This document shows, one piece after another, positions 1 to 7,920 of a stretch of DNA of 14,539 bases. Source of the stretch: Peptostreptococcaceae bacterium (GTDB lineage Bacteria > Bacillota > Clostridia > Peptostreptococcales > Peptostreptococcaceae); NCBI GenBank assembly GCA_017425305.1, contig JAFOOW010000075.1:1-14539 (forward strand). The letters run 5' to 3'. Within the stretch, counting starts at the first letter, position 1; each line of letters opens with the position of its first letter. The notes beneath the pieces are model-generated. The model was given only the letters and a program-made list of their open reading frames with translations. It was not told the DNA's origin and did not search any database. A program made the position numbers and the translations under genes.

Positions 1-20
1 ATTTCTAGGAGGAAATATAT

Positions 21-1958
21 ATGACAAAACCAAGCTTTTATGTAACAACTCCTATATACTACCCAAGTGGTAACTTACATATAGGACATACTTATACAAC
101 TGTTGCAGCAGATGCAATAGCAAGATTTAAGCGTTTCTGTGGATACGATGTAAAATTCTTAACAGGAACTGATGAACACGGAGAAAAAATACAAAAAACT
201 GCTAGAGAAAAAGGTATGACAGAAATAGAATACCTTGATGGAATGATAGCTGATATACAAAAATTATGGAAGACTATGGATATATCTTATGATGATTTCA
301 TAAGAACTACTGAAGATAGACATAAGGTTATAATACAAAAAATATTCACTAAGTTATATGAACAAGGTGATATATATAAAGGAGCTTACGAAGGAAAATA
401 CTGTACTCCATGTGAAAGTTTCTGGACAGAATCACAATTATTAGAAGGAAATAAATGTCCTGACTGTGGAAGAGATACTTATGATGCTAAGGAAGAAGCT
501 TATTTTTTCAAACTATCTAAATATGAAGATAGATTAAGAGAATTATTTGCAGATCCTAACTTCTGCTTCCCAGTATCAAGAAAGAATGAAATGGTTGCAA
601 ACTTCTTAGACAAAGGATTAGAAGATTTATGTGTAACTAGAACTACATTCGACTGGGGTATAAAAGTACCATTTGATGAAAAGCACGTAATATATGTTTG
701 GGTAGATGCTTTATGTAACTACATAACAGCTCTTGGATACATGACTGAAAATAATGAGGAATACAAGAAGTTCTGGCCAGCTAACGTTCATATAGTAGGT
801 AAAGAAATAATGAGATTCCATACAATAATATGGCCAGCTATACTTATGGCTTTAGGTGAAGAAGTACCTACACAAGTATACGGACATGGATGGATATTAT
901 TCGATAACGATAAAATGAGTAAATCAAAAGGAAACATAGTATATCCTGAGCAAATGATAGAAAGATATGGAGTAGATGCACTTAAATATTTCTTATTAAG
1001 AGAATTTGCATTTGGACAAGATGGTAACTATACTCATAGAAACTTTGTAACTAGACTTAACTCTGATTTAGCTAACGACTTAGGTAACTTAGTAAGTAGA
1101 ACAGTTTCAATGGTTGAAAAGTACAATGATGGAATAATACCAATGCCAAAGGTAAATACTGAATTTGATGCAAGTTTAAAAGAAACTGCAAAATTATCAG
1201 TAGAAAACTTTGAAATAGAAATGAATAAGTTACAATTTAACGAAGCTTTAGAATCAGCTTGGAAGTTAATAAGAAGAAGTAACAAGTATATAGATGAAAC
1301 TATGCCATGGGCTTTAGCTAAGGATGAAGCTAAGAAAGATGAATTAGATGCAGTATTATACAACTTATGTGAAGCTATAAGAATAATAGCTACACTTATA
1401 AACCCAATAATGAACGATACTGCTAAGAAGATATACGTTCAATTAGGAATAACTGATGAAGCTTTAATGACTTGGGAAAGTACTAAGACTTTTGGTTTAA
1501 TAAAAGAAAACACTAAAGTTGAAAAAGGAAATGCATTATTCCCAAGATTAGATGTAGAAAAAGAAGTAGAAGAATTATGTGAACTATTCGCTGAAAAGAA
1601 AGATGAACCAAAAGAAGAGCCAATAGAACACAAAGAATTTATAACTATAGATGAATTAGATAAAGTTGAGTTAAGAGTAGGAAAAATATTAAGCTGTGAA
1701 AAACATCCAAAAGCTGATAGATTACTAGTATCTCAAGTTAAAGTTGGTCCAGAAACTAGACAAATAGTATCAGGAATAGCTAAATGGTATAAGCCAGAAG
1801 AAATGGTTGGAAAAGAAGTTATAGTAGTATGTAACTTAAAACCAGTTAAACTAAGAGGTGTTGAATCTCAAGGTATGATATTAGCAGCTGGAAACGATGG
1901 AGATGATTTAGTAGTTCCAGTAGCAACAGGTGCTAAGGATGGTTGTGAAGTTCGTTAA
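21..1958 (+). CDS. metG: Methionyl-tRNA synthetase
   Basis: Class I aminoacyl-tRNA synthetase that charges tRNA-Met with methionine in the cytoplasm, for both initiation and elongation. At 645 aa it has the usual length for the form with a C-terminal tRNA-binding domain. Visible signatures are HIGH at residues 20-23 and KMSKS at 298-302, which together form the ATP site. A single zinc knuckle is formed by Cys128, Cys131, Cys146 and Cys149. After the anticodon-binding helical domain and a charged linker rich in Glu and Lys (about 515-538), an OB-fold of the EMAP/Trbp111 type starts near Phe540 and runs to the end ([16 protein letters not shown]). The ATG follows AGGAGG at 7-12 with 8 bases between. 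The promoter lies outside the window, so control such as a T-box cannot be judged. tatD starts 19 bases downstream, suggesting one transcript. Identification is secure. Confidence 0.98.
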   Translation: MTKPSFYVTTPIYYPSGNLHIGHTYTTVAADAIARFKRFCGYDVKFLTGTDEHGEKIQKTAREKGMTEIEYLDGMIADIQKLWKTMDISYDDFIRTTEDRHKVIIQKIFTKLYEQGDIYKGAYEGKYCTPCESFWTESQLLEGNKCPDCGRDTYDAKEEAYFFKLSKYEDRLRELFADPNFCFPVSRKNEMVANFLDKGLEDLCVTRTTFDWGIKVPFDEKHVIYVWVDALCNYITALGYMTENNEEYKKFWPANVHIVGKEIMRFHTIIWPAILMALGEEVPTQVYGHGWILFDNDKMSKSKGNIVYPEQMIERYGVDALKYFLLREFAFGQDGNYTHRNFVTRLNSDLANDLGNLVSRTVSMVEKYNDGIIPMPKVNTEFDASLKETAKLSVENFEIEMNKLQFNEALESAWKLIRRSNKYIDETMPWALAKDEAKKDELDAVLYNLCEAIRIIATLINPIMNDTAKKIYVQLGITDEALMTWESTKTFGLIKENTKVEKGNALFPRLDVEKEVEELCELFAEKKDEPKEEPIEHKEFITIDELDKVELRVGKILSCEKHPKADRLLVSQVKVGPETRQIVSGIAKWYKPEEMVGKEVIVVCNLKPVKLRGVESQGMILAAGNDGDDLVVPVATGAKDGCEVR

Positions 1959-1964
1959 TTAGTT

Positions 1965-1969
1965 AGGAG
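1965..1969 (+). promoter_or_regulatory. Ribosome binding site that sets the tatD start
   Basis: The sequence AGGAG lies 8 bases before ATG 1978. An in-frame GTG at 1969 overlaps this element and has no ribosome binding site of its own, so translation should begin at 1978. Confidence 0.8.
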
Positions 1970-1977
1970 TGGACAAA

Positions 1978-2748
1978 ATGTTATTTGACTCACATGCACA
2001 TTTAAATGACGAAAGATTTGATGAAGATAGAGAAGAACTTATAAACTCATTAAAATCAAATGGTGTAGAACTAGTTTTAAACCCGGGAGCTTGTATAGAA
2101 ACATCTAAAAGTAGTGTAGAATTAGCTAATAAGTATGATTTTATATATGCAGCAGTAGGTGTTCATCCTCATGATGTAGGAGATATGACTGAAGATGATA
2201 TAGAAACTCTAAGAAAGCTAGCTACTGAAAATGATAAGGTAATGGCTATAGGTGAAATAGGACTAGATTATTACTACGATAATGCACCAAGAGATATACA
2301 AAAACAATGGTTCAAAAGACAAATAGAATTAGCTAATGAATTAAAATTACCTATAATAATACATGATAGAGATGCTCATGGTGATACTTTTGAAATAATA
2401 AAGAATACTAAGAGTCCTGAAATAGGTTGTGTACTTCATTGTTATAGTGGAAATGTAGAATTAGCTAGAGAATATATAAAAATGGGATGCTATATATCTA
2501 TACCAGGAACAGTTACTTTCAAAAACAATAAGAAAACTGTAGAGGTAGTTAGAGAAATACCATTAGAGTACTTATTAATAGAGACTGACTCTCCATATAT
2601 GGCTCCAGTTCCTCACAGAGGAAAAAGAAATGACCCATCAATGGTTCAATTTGTAGCTGATAAAATAGCTCAAGAGAAAGGAATTTCTTACGAAACAGTT
2701 TGTGAAGCTACAAAAGAAAATGCAAAGAGATTATTTAATATAAAATAA
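1978..2748 (+). CDS. tatD: TatD-family metal-dependent hydrolase / DNase
   Basis: Cytoplasmic TIM-barrel hydrolase of the TatD/YabD family. Members are metal-dependent nucleases (3'-5' exonuclease in E. coli TatD), and the cellular substrate in clostridia is not settled. From ATG 1978 the protein has 256 aa, typical of the family. Metal ligands are all present: His6 and His8 (HAH), Glu93 in GEIGLDYY, His129, His154 in LHCYSG, and Asp204 in ETDSPY. The ATG is preferred over the in-frame GTG at 1969 because AGGAG overlaps that GTG and is correctly spaced for 1978. The gene lies 19 bases after metG and ends just before a strong terminator, so metG-tatD is probably a two-gene operon, as in Bacillus (metS-yabD). 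The yabE-like gene that often follows tatD in relatives is absent. Confidence 0.93.
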   Translation: MLFDSHAHLNDERFDEDREELINSLKSNGVELVLNPGACIETSKSSVELANKYDFIYAAVGVHPHDVGDMTEDDIETLRKLATENDKVMAIGEIGLDYYYDNAPRDIQKQWFKRQIELANELKLPIIIHDRDAHGDTFEIIKNTKSPEIGCVLHCYSGNVELAREYIKMGCYISIPGTVTFKNNKKTVEVVREIPLEYLLIETDSPYMAPVPHRGKRNDPSMVQFVADKIAQEKGISYETVCEATKENAKRLFNIK

Positions 2749-2763
2749 ATATCTTAAGTAAAG

Positions 2764-2793
2764 AAAAGACACTAGAAAACCTAGTGTCTTTTT
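2764..2793 (+). terminator. Rho-independent terminator after tatD
   Basis: A 12-bp stem (arms 2764-2775 and 2781-2792) with a 5-base loop is followed by a T-rich tract interrupted by GC (TTTTTGCTTTT). It ends the metG-tatD transcript. Confidence 0.92.
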
Positions 2794-2804
2794 GCTTTTC
2801 TACC

Positions 2805-2833
2805 TTGATAAAAACTCCTATAAAGATTAAAAT
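2805..2833 (+). promoter_or_regulatory. Sigma-A promoter for rnmV-ksgA
   Basis: TTGATA (2805-2810) and TAAAAT (2828-2833) are separated by exactly 17 bases, each matching the vegetative consensus at 5 of 6 positions. The predicted transcript start is near 2840, about 30 bases before the rnmV start codon and just after the tatD terminator. Confidence 0.75.
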
Positions 2834-2870
2834 ATAAGGTATTAATTAAATTGAGCGAAAAGGTGATTAA

Positions 2871-3401
2871 ATGATAAAGGAAATAATAGTAGTAGAAGGA
2901 AGAGATGATGTAACAGCTGTAAAAAGAGCAGTACAAGCAGAACTTATAACTACAGGTGGTTTTGGATTTCCTAAGGGAGTAATGGAAAGAATAAAAGCTG
3001 CCCAAGAAAGACGTGGAGTTATAATATTTACTGACCCAGACTTTGCAGGAGAAAAAATAAGAAAGAAAATAGCTGCAGAAGTACCAGGATGCAAACATGC
3101 ATTCCTACCAAGAGAAGAAGCTAAGAAAGATGGAGATATAGGTATAGAAAATGCAACTCCAGAAAGTATAAGAAAAGCTCTTGAAAAAGTAAGAACAGAA
3201 AGTACTGATAAAAGAGATGAATTCGGACAAGTAGACTTAATAAGAAATGGGCTTATAGGAAATGAAGATGCATCTGATAGAAGAGATAAACTAGGAATGG
3301 TTCTAGGAATAGGATACGGAAATGCAAAACAATTCTTAAACAGATTAAACAACTATGGAGTAAGCAGAGAAGAATTTGAAAAAGCTTTAAGTAACTTATA
3401 G
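2871..3401 (+). CDS. rnmV: Ribonuclease M5 (5S rRNA maturation)
   Basis: Small TOPRIM-fold endoribonuclease that in Bacillus cuts both ends of precursor 5S rRNA within a ribosomal-protein-bound complex. The protein has 176 aa, close to the family norm of about 180-190. TOPRIM signatures are clear: Glu9 in VVEGRDD, and the DxD pair Asp55/Asp57 in FTDPDFAGE, which should bind magnesium. The C-terminal part carries the conserved GNAKQFLNRLN-type region. ATG 2871 has AAAGGTG at 2859-2865 with 5 bases between. The gene has its own strong sigma-A-like promoter, and ksgA follows 57 bases later. The rnmV-ksgA pairing is conserved in Firmicutes and joins 5S processing with 16S modification. Confidence 0.95.
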   Translation: MIKEIIVVEGRDDVTAVKRAVQAELITTGGFGFPKGVMERIKAAQERRGVIIFTDPDFAGEKIRKKIAAEVPGCKHAFLPREEAKKDGDIGIENATPESIRKALEKVRTESTDKRDEFGQVDLIRNGLIGNEDASDRRDKLGMVLGIGYGNAKQFLNRLNNYGVSREEFEKALSNL

Positions 3402-3423
3402 TTTTAAAATATTAGTCAAACAT

Positions 3424-3429
3424 TATAAT
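3424..3429 (+). promoter_or_regulatory. Possible secondary -10 element before ksgA
   Basis: A perfect TATAAT lies 30 bases before the ksgA start, but no good -35 is present (best is TTTTAA at 3402-3407, 3 of 6). It may give weak extra ksgA transcription. In such A+T-rich DNA it may also be chance. Confidence 0.3.
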
Positions 3430-3458
3430 ATACAATAACAACTAAAAGGAGATACAAT

Positions 3459-4328
3459 ATGGATAGACTTTCGTCACATAGAAAAACTAAAGAAGTTGTA
3501 GACAAACATGGTTTTAAATTCTCAAAATCATTAGGGCAAAACTTCTTAATAGATGATAATGTAATAGATAGAATATTAGCTGGAGCTAGATTAGGTGAAG
3601 GTGATAAAATAATAGAAGTTGGACCAGGAATAGGAACACTTACTCGTGAAATGGGAAAAGTAGCAGACAAAGTTGTTGCTATAGAAATAGATAAAACATT
3701 AATACCTATATTAAAAGAAACATTAGATGAATTTGATAATATAGAAGTAGTAAATCAAGATATACTAAAAGTTAATGTTCAAGAATTAGTAGAAGAAAAA
3801 TTAAGTGGAGGACCAGTTAAATTAGTAGCTAACCTTCCATACTATATAACAACGCCAATAGTTATGAAATTCTTAGAAGAAAATATACCAGTAACTGATA
3901 TAGTAGTTATGGTACAAAAAGAAGTTGCAGACAGAATGAATGCAGGACCAGGAACTAAAGACTATGGTGCATTATCAGTAGCTGTCCAATACTACTGTGA
4001 TACAGAAATAGTAGCTAAAGCTCCAAGACATATGTTTATACCACAACCAAACGTAGATTCAACAGTTATAGGACTTCATGTAAGAGAAGAAAGAAAATAT
4101 CCTGTTGATAATGAAGAAATATTCTTCAAAACAGTTAAAGCTGCATTTGGTCAAAGAAGAAAAACTTTACTTAATGCATTAGGTGGTTTAGGATTCTTAA
4201 ATAAAGATGAAATAAAAGAAGTATTATCAAATGCTAATATAGATGAAAAAAGAAGAGGAGAAACTCTTACAATAGAAGAGTTTGCTAATCTTGCAAATAA
4301 AATAAACGAAAAAGTACCTTCAAAATAG
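3459..4328 (+). CDS. ksgA: 16S rRNA dimethyladenosine transferase
   Basis: SAM-dependent methyltransferase that dimethylates the two adjacent adenines in helix 45 near the 3' end of 16S rRNA during 30S assembly. The enzyme has 289 aa, as expected. SAM-binding motif I is EVGPGIGTLT at residues 53-62, followed by the acidic motif II (VAIEID) and motif III (NQDIL). Catalytic motif IV is NLPYY at 125-129. The C-terminal helical domain begins after the PQPNVDS segment. ATG 3459 is preceded by AAAGGAG at 3445-3451 with 7 bases between. It is probably co-transcribed with rnmV. The last codons double as the 5' arm of a terminator and the stop codon lies in the loop. In many bacteria loss of KsgA gives kasugamycin resistance. 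Confidence 0.97.
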   Translation: MDRLSSHRKTKEVVDKHGFKFSKSLGQNFLIDDNVIDRILAGARLGEGDKIIEVGPGIGTLTREMGKVADKVVAIEIDKTLIPILKETLDEFDNIEVVNQDILKVNVQELVEEKLSGGPVKLVANLPYYITTPIVMKFLEENIPVTDIVVMVQKEVADRMNAGPGTKDYGALSVAVQYYCDTEIVAKAPRHMFIPQPNVDSTVIGLHVREERKYPVDNEEIFFKTVKAAFGQRRKTLLNALGGLGFLNKDEIKEVLSNANIDEKRRGETLTIEEFANLANKINEKVPSK

Positions 4329-4341
4329 AAGGTACTTTTTT
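4309..4341 (+). terminator. Terminator overlapping the end of ksgA
   Basis: A 12-bp perfect stem (4309-4320 with 4329-4340) has an 8-base loop and runs into a T tract. The 5' arm encodes the final residues of KsgA, and its TAG stop (4326-4328) is in the loop. Confidence 0.9.
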
Positions 4342-4384
4342 TGAATGTCCACTCATATACTGTTTAGAGGAACGTATATTTTAT

Positions 4385-4391
4385 AGGGGGG
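4385..4391 (+). promoter_or_regulatory. Strong ribosome binding site supporting a TTG start
   Basis: AGGGGGG lies 6 bases before TTG 4398. The first in-frame ATG (4449, residue 18) has no Shine-Dalgarno sequence, so the TTG start is favoured. Confidence 0.75.
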
Positions 4392-4397
4392 ATAAAC

Positions 4398-5522
4398 TTG
4401 AGTACTAAAAAGAAATATAAAAGAGACTATATAATTCTAGAAGCTAAAGATATGAATTTTAGATATAAAGATAGAGTAGTACCTAAGGCATTTGCAAAAG
4501 TTGAAGTAACAGAGGATAAATCAGTAGTTGCTTTATACGTAGAAAATCTTAAATATGTTAGAGAAGGATATAAAGTTGTAGCAATACTAGATGACTATGA
4601 AACAATAGACTTAGGGAATATAGTATTAAGTGAACAAGGAAAAGGAGAGTTTTCTTTAAATTTAGATGAAAATAGTACTAATATAAAATCTATAGCTTTA
4701 GTTTATGAAAAAAGCATACCATTAATAGGATTTAAAGGTAGCAAGATAGATAATTATGAAGAAGTAATATTTACATCTGATGAAGAATATGCAGAGTATG
4801 AAGATTTATATGAAGATGAATATGAGTATGAATATGAAGAAGTAGACGATGAGGATGAATATGAATACGAGTATGAAGAAGTAGAATATGAAGAAATAGA
4901 TGATGAAGATAATGAAAAATATAGAAATGAAGAGAACAATAATGATGAATACTATGAAGACTCAGAGGAAATAACTGAAACTCAACCTAAACAAAAACCT
5001 CAAAGACTTAGAAATCAAAAAGTTAGTTATATAAATGAACAATATAATAATTCATCAAATGATAATCATGAAGATATAAATTATGATAACTCAGAAATAG
5101 GAAGCATGAAAAATCTTCTTATGCCAAGACAAATTAAAAAAGGTTTAAAAATGTTTAAAGAAGTTAAACCATTTATAAATGATACTATAGATAGAACTAG
5201 ATGGTGGAAGATAGAGATAACACCAATGACTATGTGTGGATATACAATGCCATACCTAGGATATATAAATACATTAAATTATACAATGTATAGCGATATA
5301 GTTCTTCAATCATATAGATATAGACACTATTTATTTGGTGTTCAATATGATGAATATAATAAGCGTAAAAACTATATTTATGCAATACCAGGAAATAAAA
5401 ATGAACAACCAGACCAAGGTCATACAGGATTTAATGTATATAAACCTTGTGATGATAGAAATGATAAATTAGGATATTGGATTTGCTTTGTTGACTCAAG
5501 AAGTAGAAAAATAGTTAAATAA
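4398..5522 (+). CDS. Unrecognised acidic, Tyr/Glu-rich protein with tandem repeat
   Basis: Function unknown. The 374-aa protein has three parts. Residues 1-120 look like a compact beta-rich domain (short alternating strands, VVALYVENL, DLGNIVL, GKGEFSLNL). Residues about 125-190 are an extremely acidic, tyrosine-rich low-complexity stretch with a partial tandem duplication, followed by an Asn/Gln/Ser-rich linker to about 235. Residues 255-374 are an aromatic-rich conserved-looking domain with WWKI (from Trp269), HYLFGVQY, HTGF and GYWICFVD (Trp361). No signal peptide or membrane segment is seen. From memory, uncharacterised clostridial proteins share this arrangement of an N-terminal strand domain and a C-terminal Trp/Tyr domain, but I cannot name a family. 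It starts at TTG after AGGGGGG. It sits where B. subtilis has yabG, but is not similar to that protease. A sporulation or envelope role is only a guess. No clear promoter or terminator is seen for it. Confidence 0.85.
   Translation: MSTKKKYKRDYIILEAKDMNFRYKDRVVPKAFAKVEVTEDKSVVALYVENLKYVREGYKVVAILDDYETIDLGNIVLSEQGKGEFSLNLDENSTNIKSIALVYEKSIPLIGFKGSKIDNYEEVIFTSDEEYAEYEDLYEDEYEYEYEEVDDEDEYEYEYEEVEYEEIDDEDNEKYRNEENNNDEYYEDSEEITETQPKQKPQRLRNQKVSYINEQYNNSSNDNHEDINYDNSEIGSMKNLLMPRQIKKGLKMFKEVKPFINDTIDRTRWWKIEITPMTMCGYTMPYLGYINTLNYTMYSDIVLQSYRYRHYLFGVQYDEYNKRKNYIYAIPGNKNEQPDQGHTGFNVYKPCDDRNDKLGYWICFVDSRSRKIVK
4818..4910 (+). repeat. In-frame tandem repeat coding EYEYEYEEV...DDED
   Basis: Copy 1 (4818-4856) encodes EYEYEYEEV then DDED. 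Copy 2 (4857-4910) encodes the same nine residues, an extra EYEEI, then DDED. The first 27 bases of the copies differ at only 3 positions, all synonymous, pointing to a duplication. Confidence 0.85.
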
Positions 5523-5553
5523 AGTCTATAAATACAGCAAAAAACGTTTTCTC

Positions 5554-5582
5554 TTGATAATTTTACCAATATATACTAAAAT
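5554..5582 (+). promoter_or_regulatory. Sigma-A promoter for the M20 peptidase
   Basis: TTGATA (5554-5559), 17 bases, TAAAAT (5577-5582): the same hexamers and spacing as the rnmV promoter. A perfect AAAACGTTTT palindrome at 5541-5550 lies 3 bases upstream of the -35 and could be an operator. Confidence 0.72.
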
Positions 5583-5618
5583 ATAATTATATTATAAACT
5601 GAGGAGGAGATTAGATAA

Positions 5619-6734
5619 ATGATAAACAATCAAAGGCTAATAGATGAATTTATAGAATTAGTAAAAATAGATAGTCCATCTTCAAAAGAAGGTAAAGTGG
5701 CTAAAGTTTTAGTAGAAAAGTTAGAAGCTATAGGTTGTGAAGTTTGTATAGACAACGCTGGGGAAAAAGTTGGGGGAGAAACTGGAAACGTAATAGCTAA
5801 ATTAAAAGGAAATAGAGAAGGTAAAACAGTTTTATTCAGTTCTCACATGGATACAGTAAGCCCAGGAGAAGGAATAAAGCCTATAATAGATGAAGCTAAT
5901 GGAATAATAAAGAGTGATGGAACTACTGTATTAGGTTCTGATGATAAAGCTGGAATAGCAGCTATATTAGAAGCTTTAAGAGTTATACAAGAAAACAATA
6001 TAGACCATGCTGATATAGAAGTAGTATTCTCTATATGGGAAGAAGGCGGATTATTTGGAGCTCAATACTTAGATTATTCTAAAGTAAGCCCAGACTTCGC
6101 ATTTGTATTAGATAGTGGTGGATCTCCAGGGGAAATAATAACAAAAGCTCCAGCTCAAGATAAGATAGAAGTAATTATAAAAGGAAAACCAGCACATGCA
6201 GGGTTACAACCAGAAAATGGAGTAAGTGCTATAATGGTAGCTTCAAAAGCAATAGAAAATATGAAGTTATTAAGAATAGATGAAGAAACTACTGCTAACA
6301 TAGGTATAGTTAATGGAGGAATAGCTACAAACATAGTTATGCCAGAACTAAAAATAGTTGCAGAAGCTAGAAGTTTAGAAATACCTAAATTAGAAGCTCA
6401 AACTAACCATATGGTAGAAGAGTTCAAAAAAGCTGGAGAAGAAATGGGAGCAGAAGTTATAACTAAAGTAACTAGATGCTATGCACCATTTAAATTAGAA
6501 GATAGTGAAGAAATAGTTGCACTTGCAAAAAAAGCATTTGCTAACATAGGAATAGAAGGATACACAGCTTCAACTGGTGGTGGAAGTGATACAAACGTAT
6601 TAAACGGAAACGGAATAAAAGCTATAAACTTAGGAATAGGTATGAAAAAAGCTCATACTTTAGAAGAGTATATAGCAATAGAAGATATAATAAACTCTTC
6701 AAGAGCTGTAGTAGAAATAATAAAAGAAGCTTAA
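5619..6734 (+). CDS. M20-family metallopeptidase, peptidase T-like
   Basis: Cytoplasmic zinc aminopeptidase or amidohydrolase of the PepT-like branch of family M20 (close in type to B. subtilis YqjE), probably releasing amino acids from short peptides. It has 371 aa. The two-metal site is complete: His76 in SHMDTV, Asp108 in GSDDKAG, Glu141/Glu142 in WEEGG (general base and metal ligand), Asp165 in VLDSGG, and His346 in KKAHTLEEY. The inserted dimerisation lid starts near residue 180, with GKPAHAG as its hallmark. The ATG follows GAGGAGGAG at 5601-5609. The gene has its own promoter and terminator, so it is monocistronic. PepT proper is longer (about 410 aa), so the exact substrate (tripeptides or other) is uncertain and I give no symbol. 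Confidence 0.9.
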   Translation: MINNQRLIDEFIELVKIDSPSSKEGKVAKVLVEKLEAIGCEVCIDNAGEKVGGETGNVIAKLKGNREGKTVLFSSHMDTVSPGEGIKPIIDEANGIIKSDGTTVLGSDDKAGIAAILEALRVIQENNIDHADIEVVFSIWEEGGLFGAQYLDYSKVSPDFAFVLDSGGSPGEIITKAPAQDKIEVIIKGKPAHAGLQPENGVSAIMVASKAIENMKLLRIDEETTANIGIVNGGIATNIVMPELKIVAEARSLEIPKLEAQTNHMVEEFKKAGEEMGAEVITKVTRCYAPFKLEDSEEIVALAKKAFANIGIEGYTASTGGGSDTNVLNGNGIKAINLGIGMKKAHTLEEYIAIEDIINSSRAVVEIIKEA

Positions 6735-6760
6735 TCAAAAATATGATATAATTAAAATAC

Positions 6761-6790
6761 AAATCGCCTAGCAAATGCTAGGTGATTTTT
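6761..6790 (+). terminator. Terminator after the M20 peptidase
   Basis: A 12-bp stem (6761-6772 with 6777-6788, one G-T pair) with a 4-base AAAT loop ends in a run of five T. Confidence 0.92.
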
Positions 6791-6858
6791 GATTTTATAA
6801 ACAAATGATAATTAATATTGTATTATAAATACAATTGATTACATTTAGTAGTAAGTTC

Positions 6859-6875
6859 TAGTTTGAATTAAACTA
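6859..6875. repeat. 17-bp inverted repeat upstream of the cation transporter
   Basis: TAGTTT-GAATT-AAACTA has perfect 6-bp arms 43 bases before the start codon and no T tract after it. It differs at one base from the core of the terminator at 8768-8784. It could be an operator or leader hairpin. Confidence 0.5.
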
Positions 6876-6918
6876 AAAGTGGATAAAAATAAATCAGAAT
6901 AAAATAGGAGGTAAAATT

Positions 6919-7815
6919 ATGGAAACAAGATATGAAGAAGCAGATAAAGTTACTATACAGTCAATCTTATGGAATATATTCTTAACTATAATAAAGATAT
7001 TTGCAGGTATATTTGGTAAATCTAGTGCTATGATATCTGATGGATTACACTCTGCATCAGATATAATAAGTTCTGTAGGTGTTTTGATAGGAAATAAAAT
7101 AGCAAAAACTCCAAATGACAAAGAACACAACTATGGTCATGAAAAAGCTGAAACACTGGTATCATTTTTATTATCTATATTATTAATAATAGTATCTTTA
7201 AAAATAGGATGGGGAGCATTACAATCTTTATTTAACTTAGATAGTGTTCAAGTTCCTACAGCATTACCATTAATAGTATCTATAATATCGATAGGCATAA
7301 AGGAATATCAATATAGAATAACTATAAGGATAGCGAATAGAATAAACTCGCCATCATTAAAAGCAGATGCATGGCATCATAGGTCAGATGCATTATCATC
7401 AATAGCTGCATTTATTGGTATAGGTGGAGCTATGCTAGGATTTAAAGCACTAGACCCAATAGCATCAATCGTAGTAGCATTATTTGTTGCAAAAGTAGGT
7501 TTTGATATATTAAAAGACTCAACAAATGAATTAATGGATTACTCTATTGATGATGAACAAGAAGAGCAAATAAGAAAAATAGCTGAAAAAATAGATGGAG
7601 TTATAAACTTAGGAGAACTAAGAACTAGAAAACATGGGGCTATGGCATATGTAGATTTAACTATATGTGTTAATAAAGACTTAACAGTTCTTGAAGGACA
7701 TGAAATAGCTCATAAAATAGAAAAATATATAATAAATGAGATGAAATTTGTAAAAGGAATAACAGTCCATGTAGAACCATGCATAAATTGCCCAGGAAAT
7801 TATTGTAGAAAATAA
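6919..7815 (+). CDS. Cation diffusion facilitator (divalent metal efflux)
   Basis: Inner-membrane proton-coupled exporter of divalent metals (Zn, Fe, Mn, Co or Cd) of the CDF family. The 298-aa protein has about six transmembrane segments between residues 12 and 200, then a cytoplasmic metal-sensing domain. The transport site shows two HxxxD pairs: His44/Asp48 in DGLHSASD (helix 2) and His153/Asp157 in WHHRSD (helix 5). HxxxD in both helices is common in zinc carriers, whereas FieF has DxxxD in helix 2, so zinc is a reasonable but unproven guess. The C-terminal domain has HGAMAYVDL and GHEIAHKIE, and ends in an unusual Cys cluster (CINCPGNYC, last 11 residues) that may bind metal. ATG follows AGGAGG at 6906-6911. 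It has its own terminator, and its leader contains an inverted repeat. Confidence 0.93.
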   Translation: METRYEEADKVTIQSILWNIFLTIIKIFAGIFGKSSAMISDGLHSASDIISSVGVLIGNKIAKTPNDKEHNYGHEKAETLVSFLLSILLIIVSLKIGWGALQSLFNLDSVQVPTALPLIVSIISIGIKEYQYRITIRIANRINSPSLKADAWHHRSDALSSIAAFIGIGGAMLGFKALDPIASIVVALFVAKVGFDILKDSTNELMDYSIDDEQEEQIRKIAEKIDGVINLGELRTRKHGAMAYVDLTICVNKDLTVLEGHEIAHKIEKYIINEMKFVKGITVHVEPCINCPGNYCRK

Positions 7816-7837
7816 TAAAAAAATATAATAAAATAAA

Positions 7838-7867
7838 GAAGCACTTAGAAATATCTAAGTGCTTTTT
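7838..7867 (+). terminator. Terminator after the cation transporter
   Basis: An 11-bp stem (7839-7849 with 7854-7864) with a 4-base loop AATA is followed by TTTTT. Confidence 0.92.
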
Positions 7868-7891
7868 ACTTTGATTAATTTATAGTATAAT
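7865..7891 (+). promoter_or_regulatory. Possible promoter for the membrane-anchored protein
   Basis: A perfect TATAAT at 7886-7891 sits 29 bases before the start codon. The best -35, TTTACT (7865-7870, 4 of 6), overlaps the preceding terminator's T tract, with a short 15-base spacer. Confidence 0.4.
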
Positions 7892-7920
7892 TAATAGGTA
7901 ATAATGTAGGGGGAAATTTT

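Noticed and set aside
1969..1977. GTG start for tatD three codons upstream
   Set aside because: It overlaps the only ribosome binding site, which is correctly spaced for ATG 1978.
2867..3352. 161-residue minus-strand open frame across rnmV
   Set aside because: It is a shadow of rnmV, with Ser/Pro/Phe-rich composition typical of antisense frames in A+T-rich genes and no ribosome binding site.
4344..4384. Sporulation sigma-E/K promoter before the acidic protein
   Set aside because: CATATACTG loosely recalls such -10 elements, but no matching -35 and spacing could be shown.
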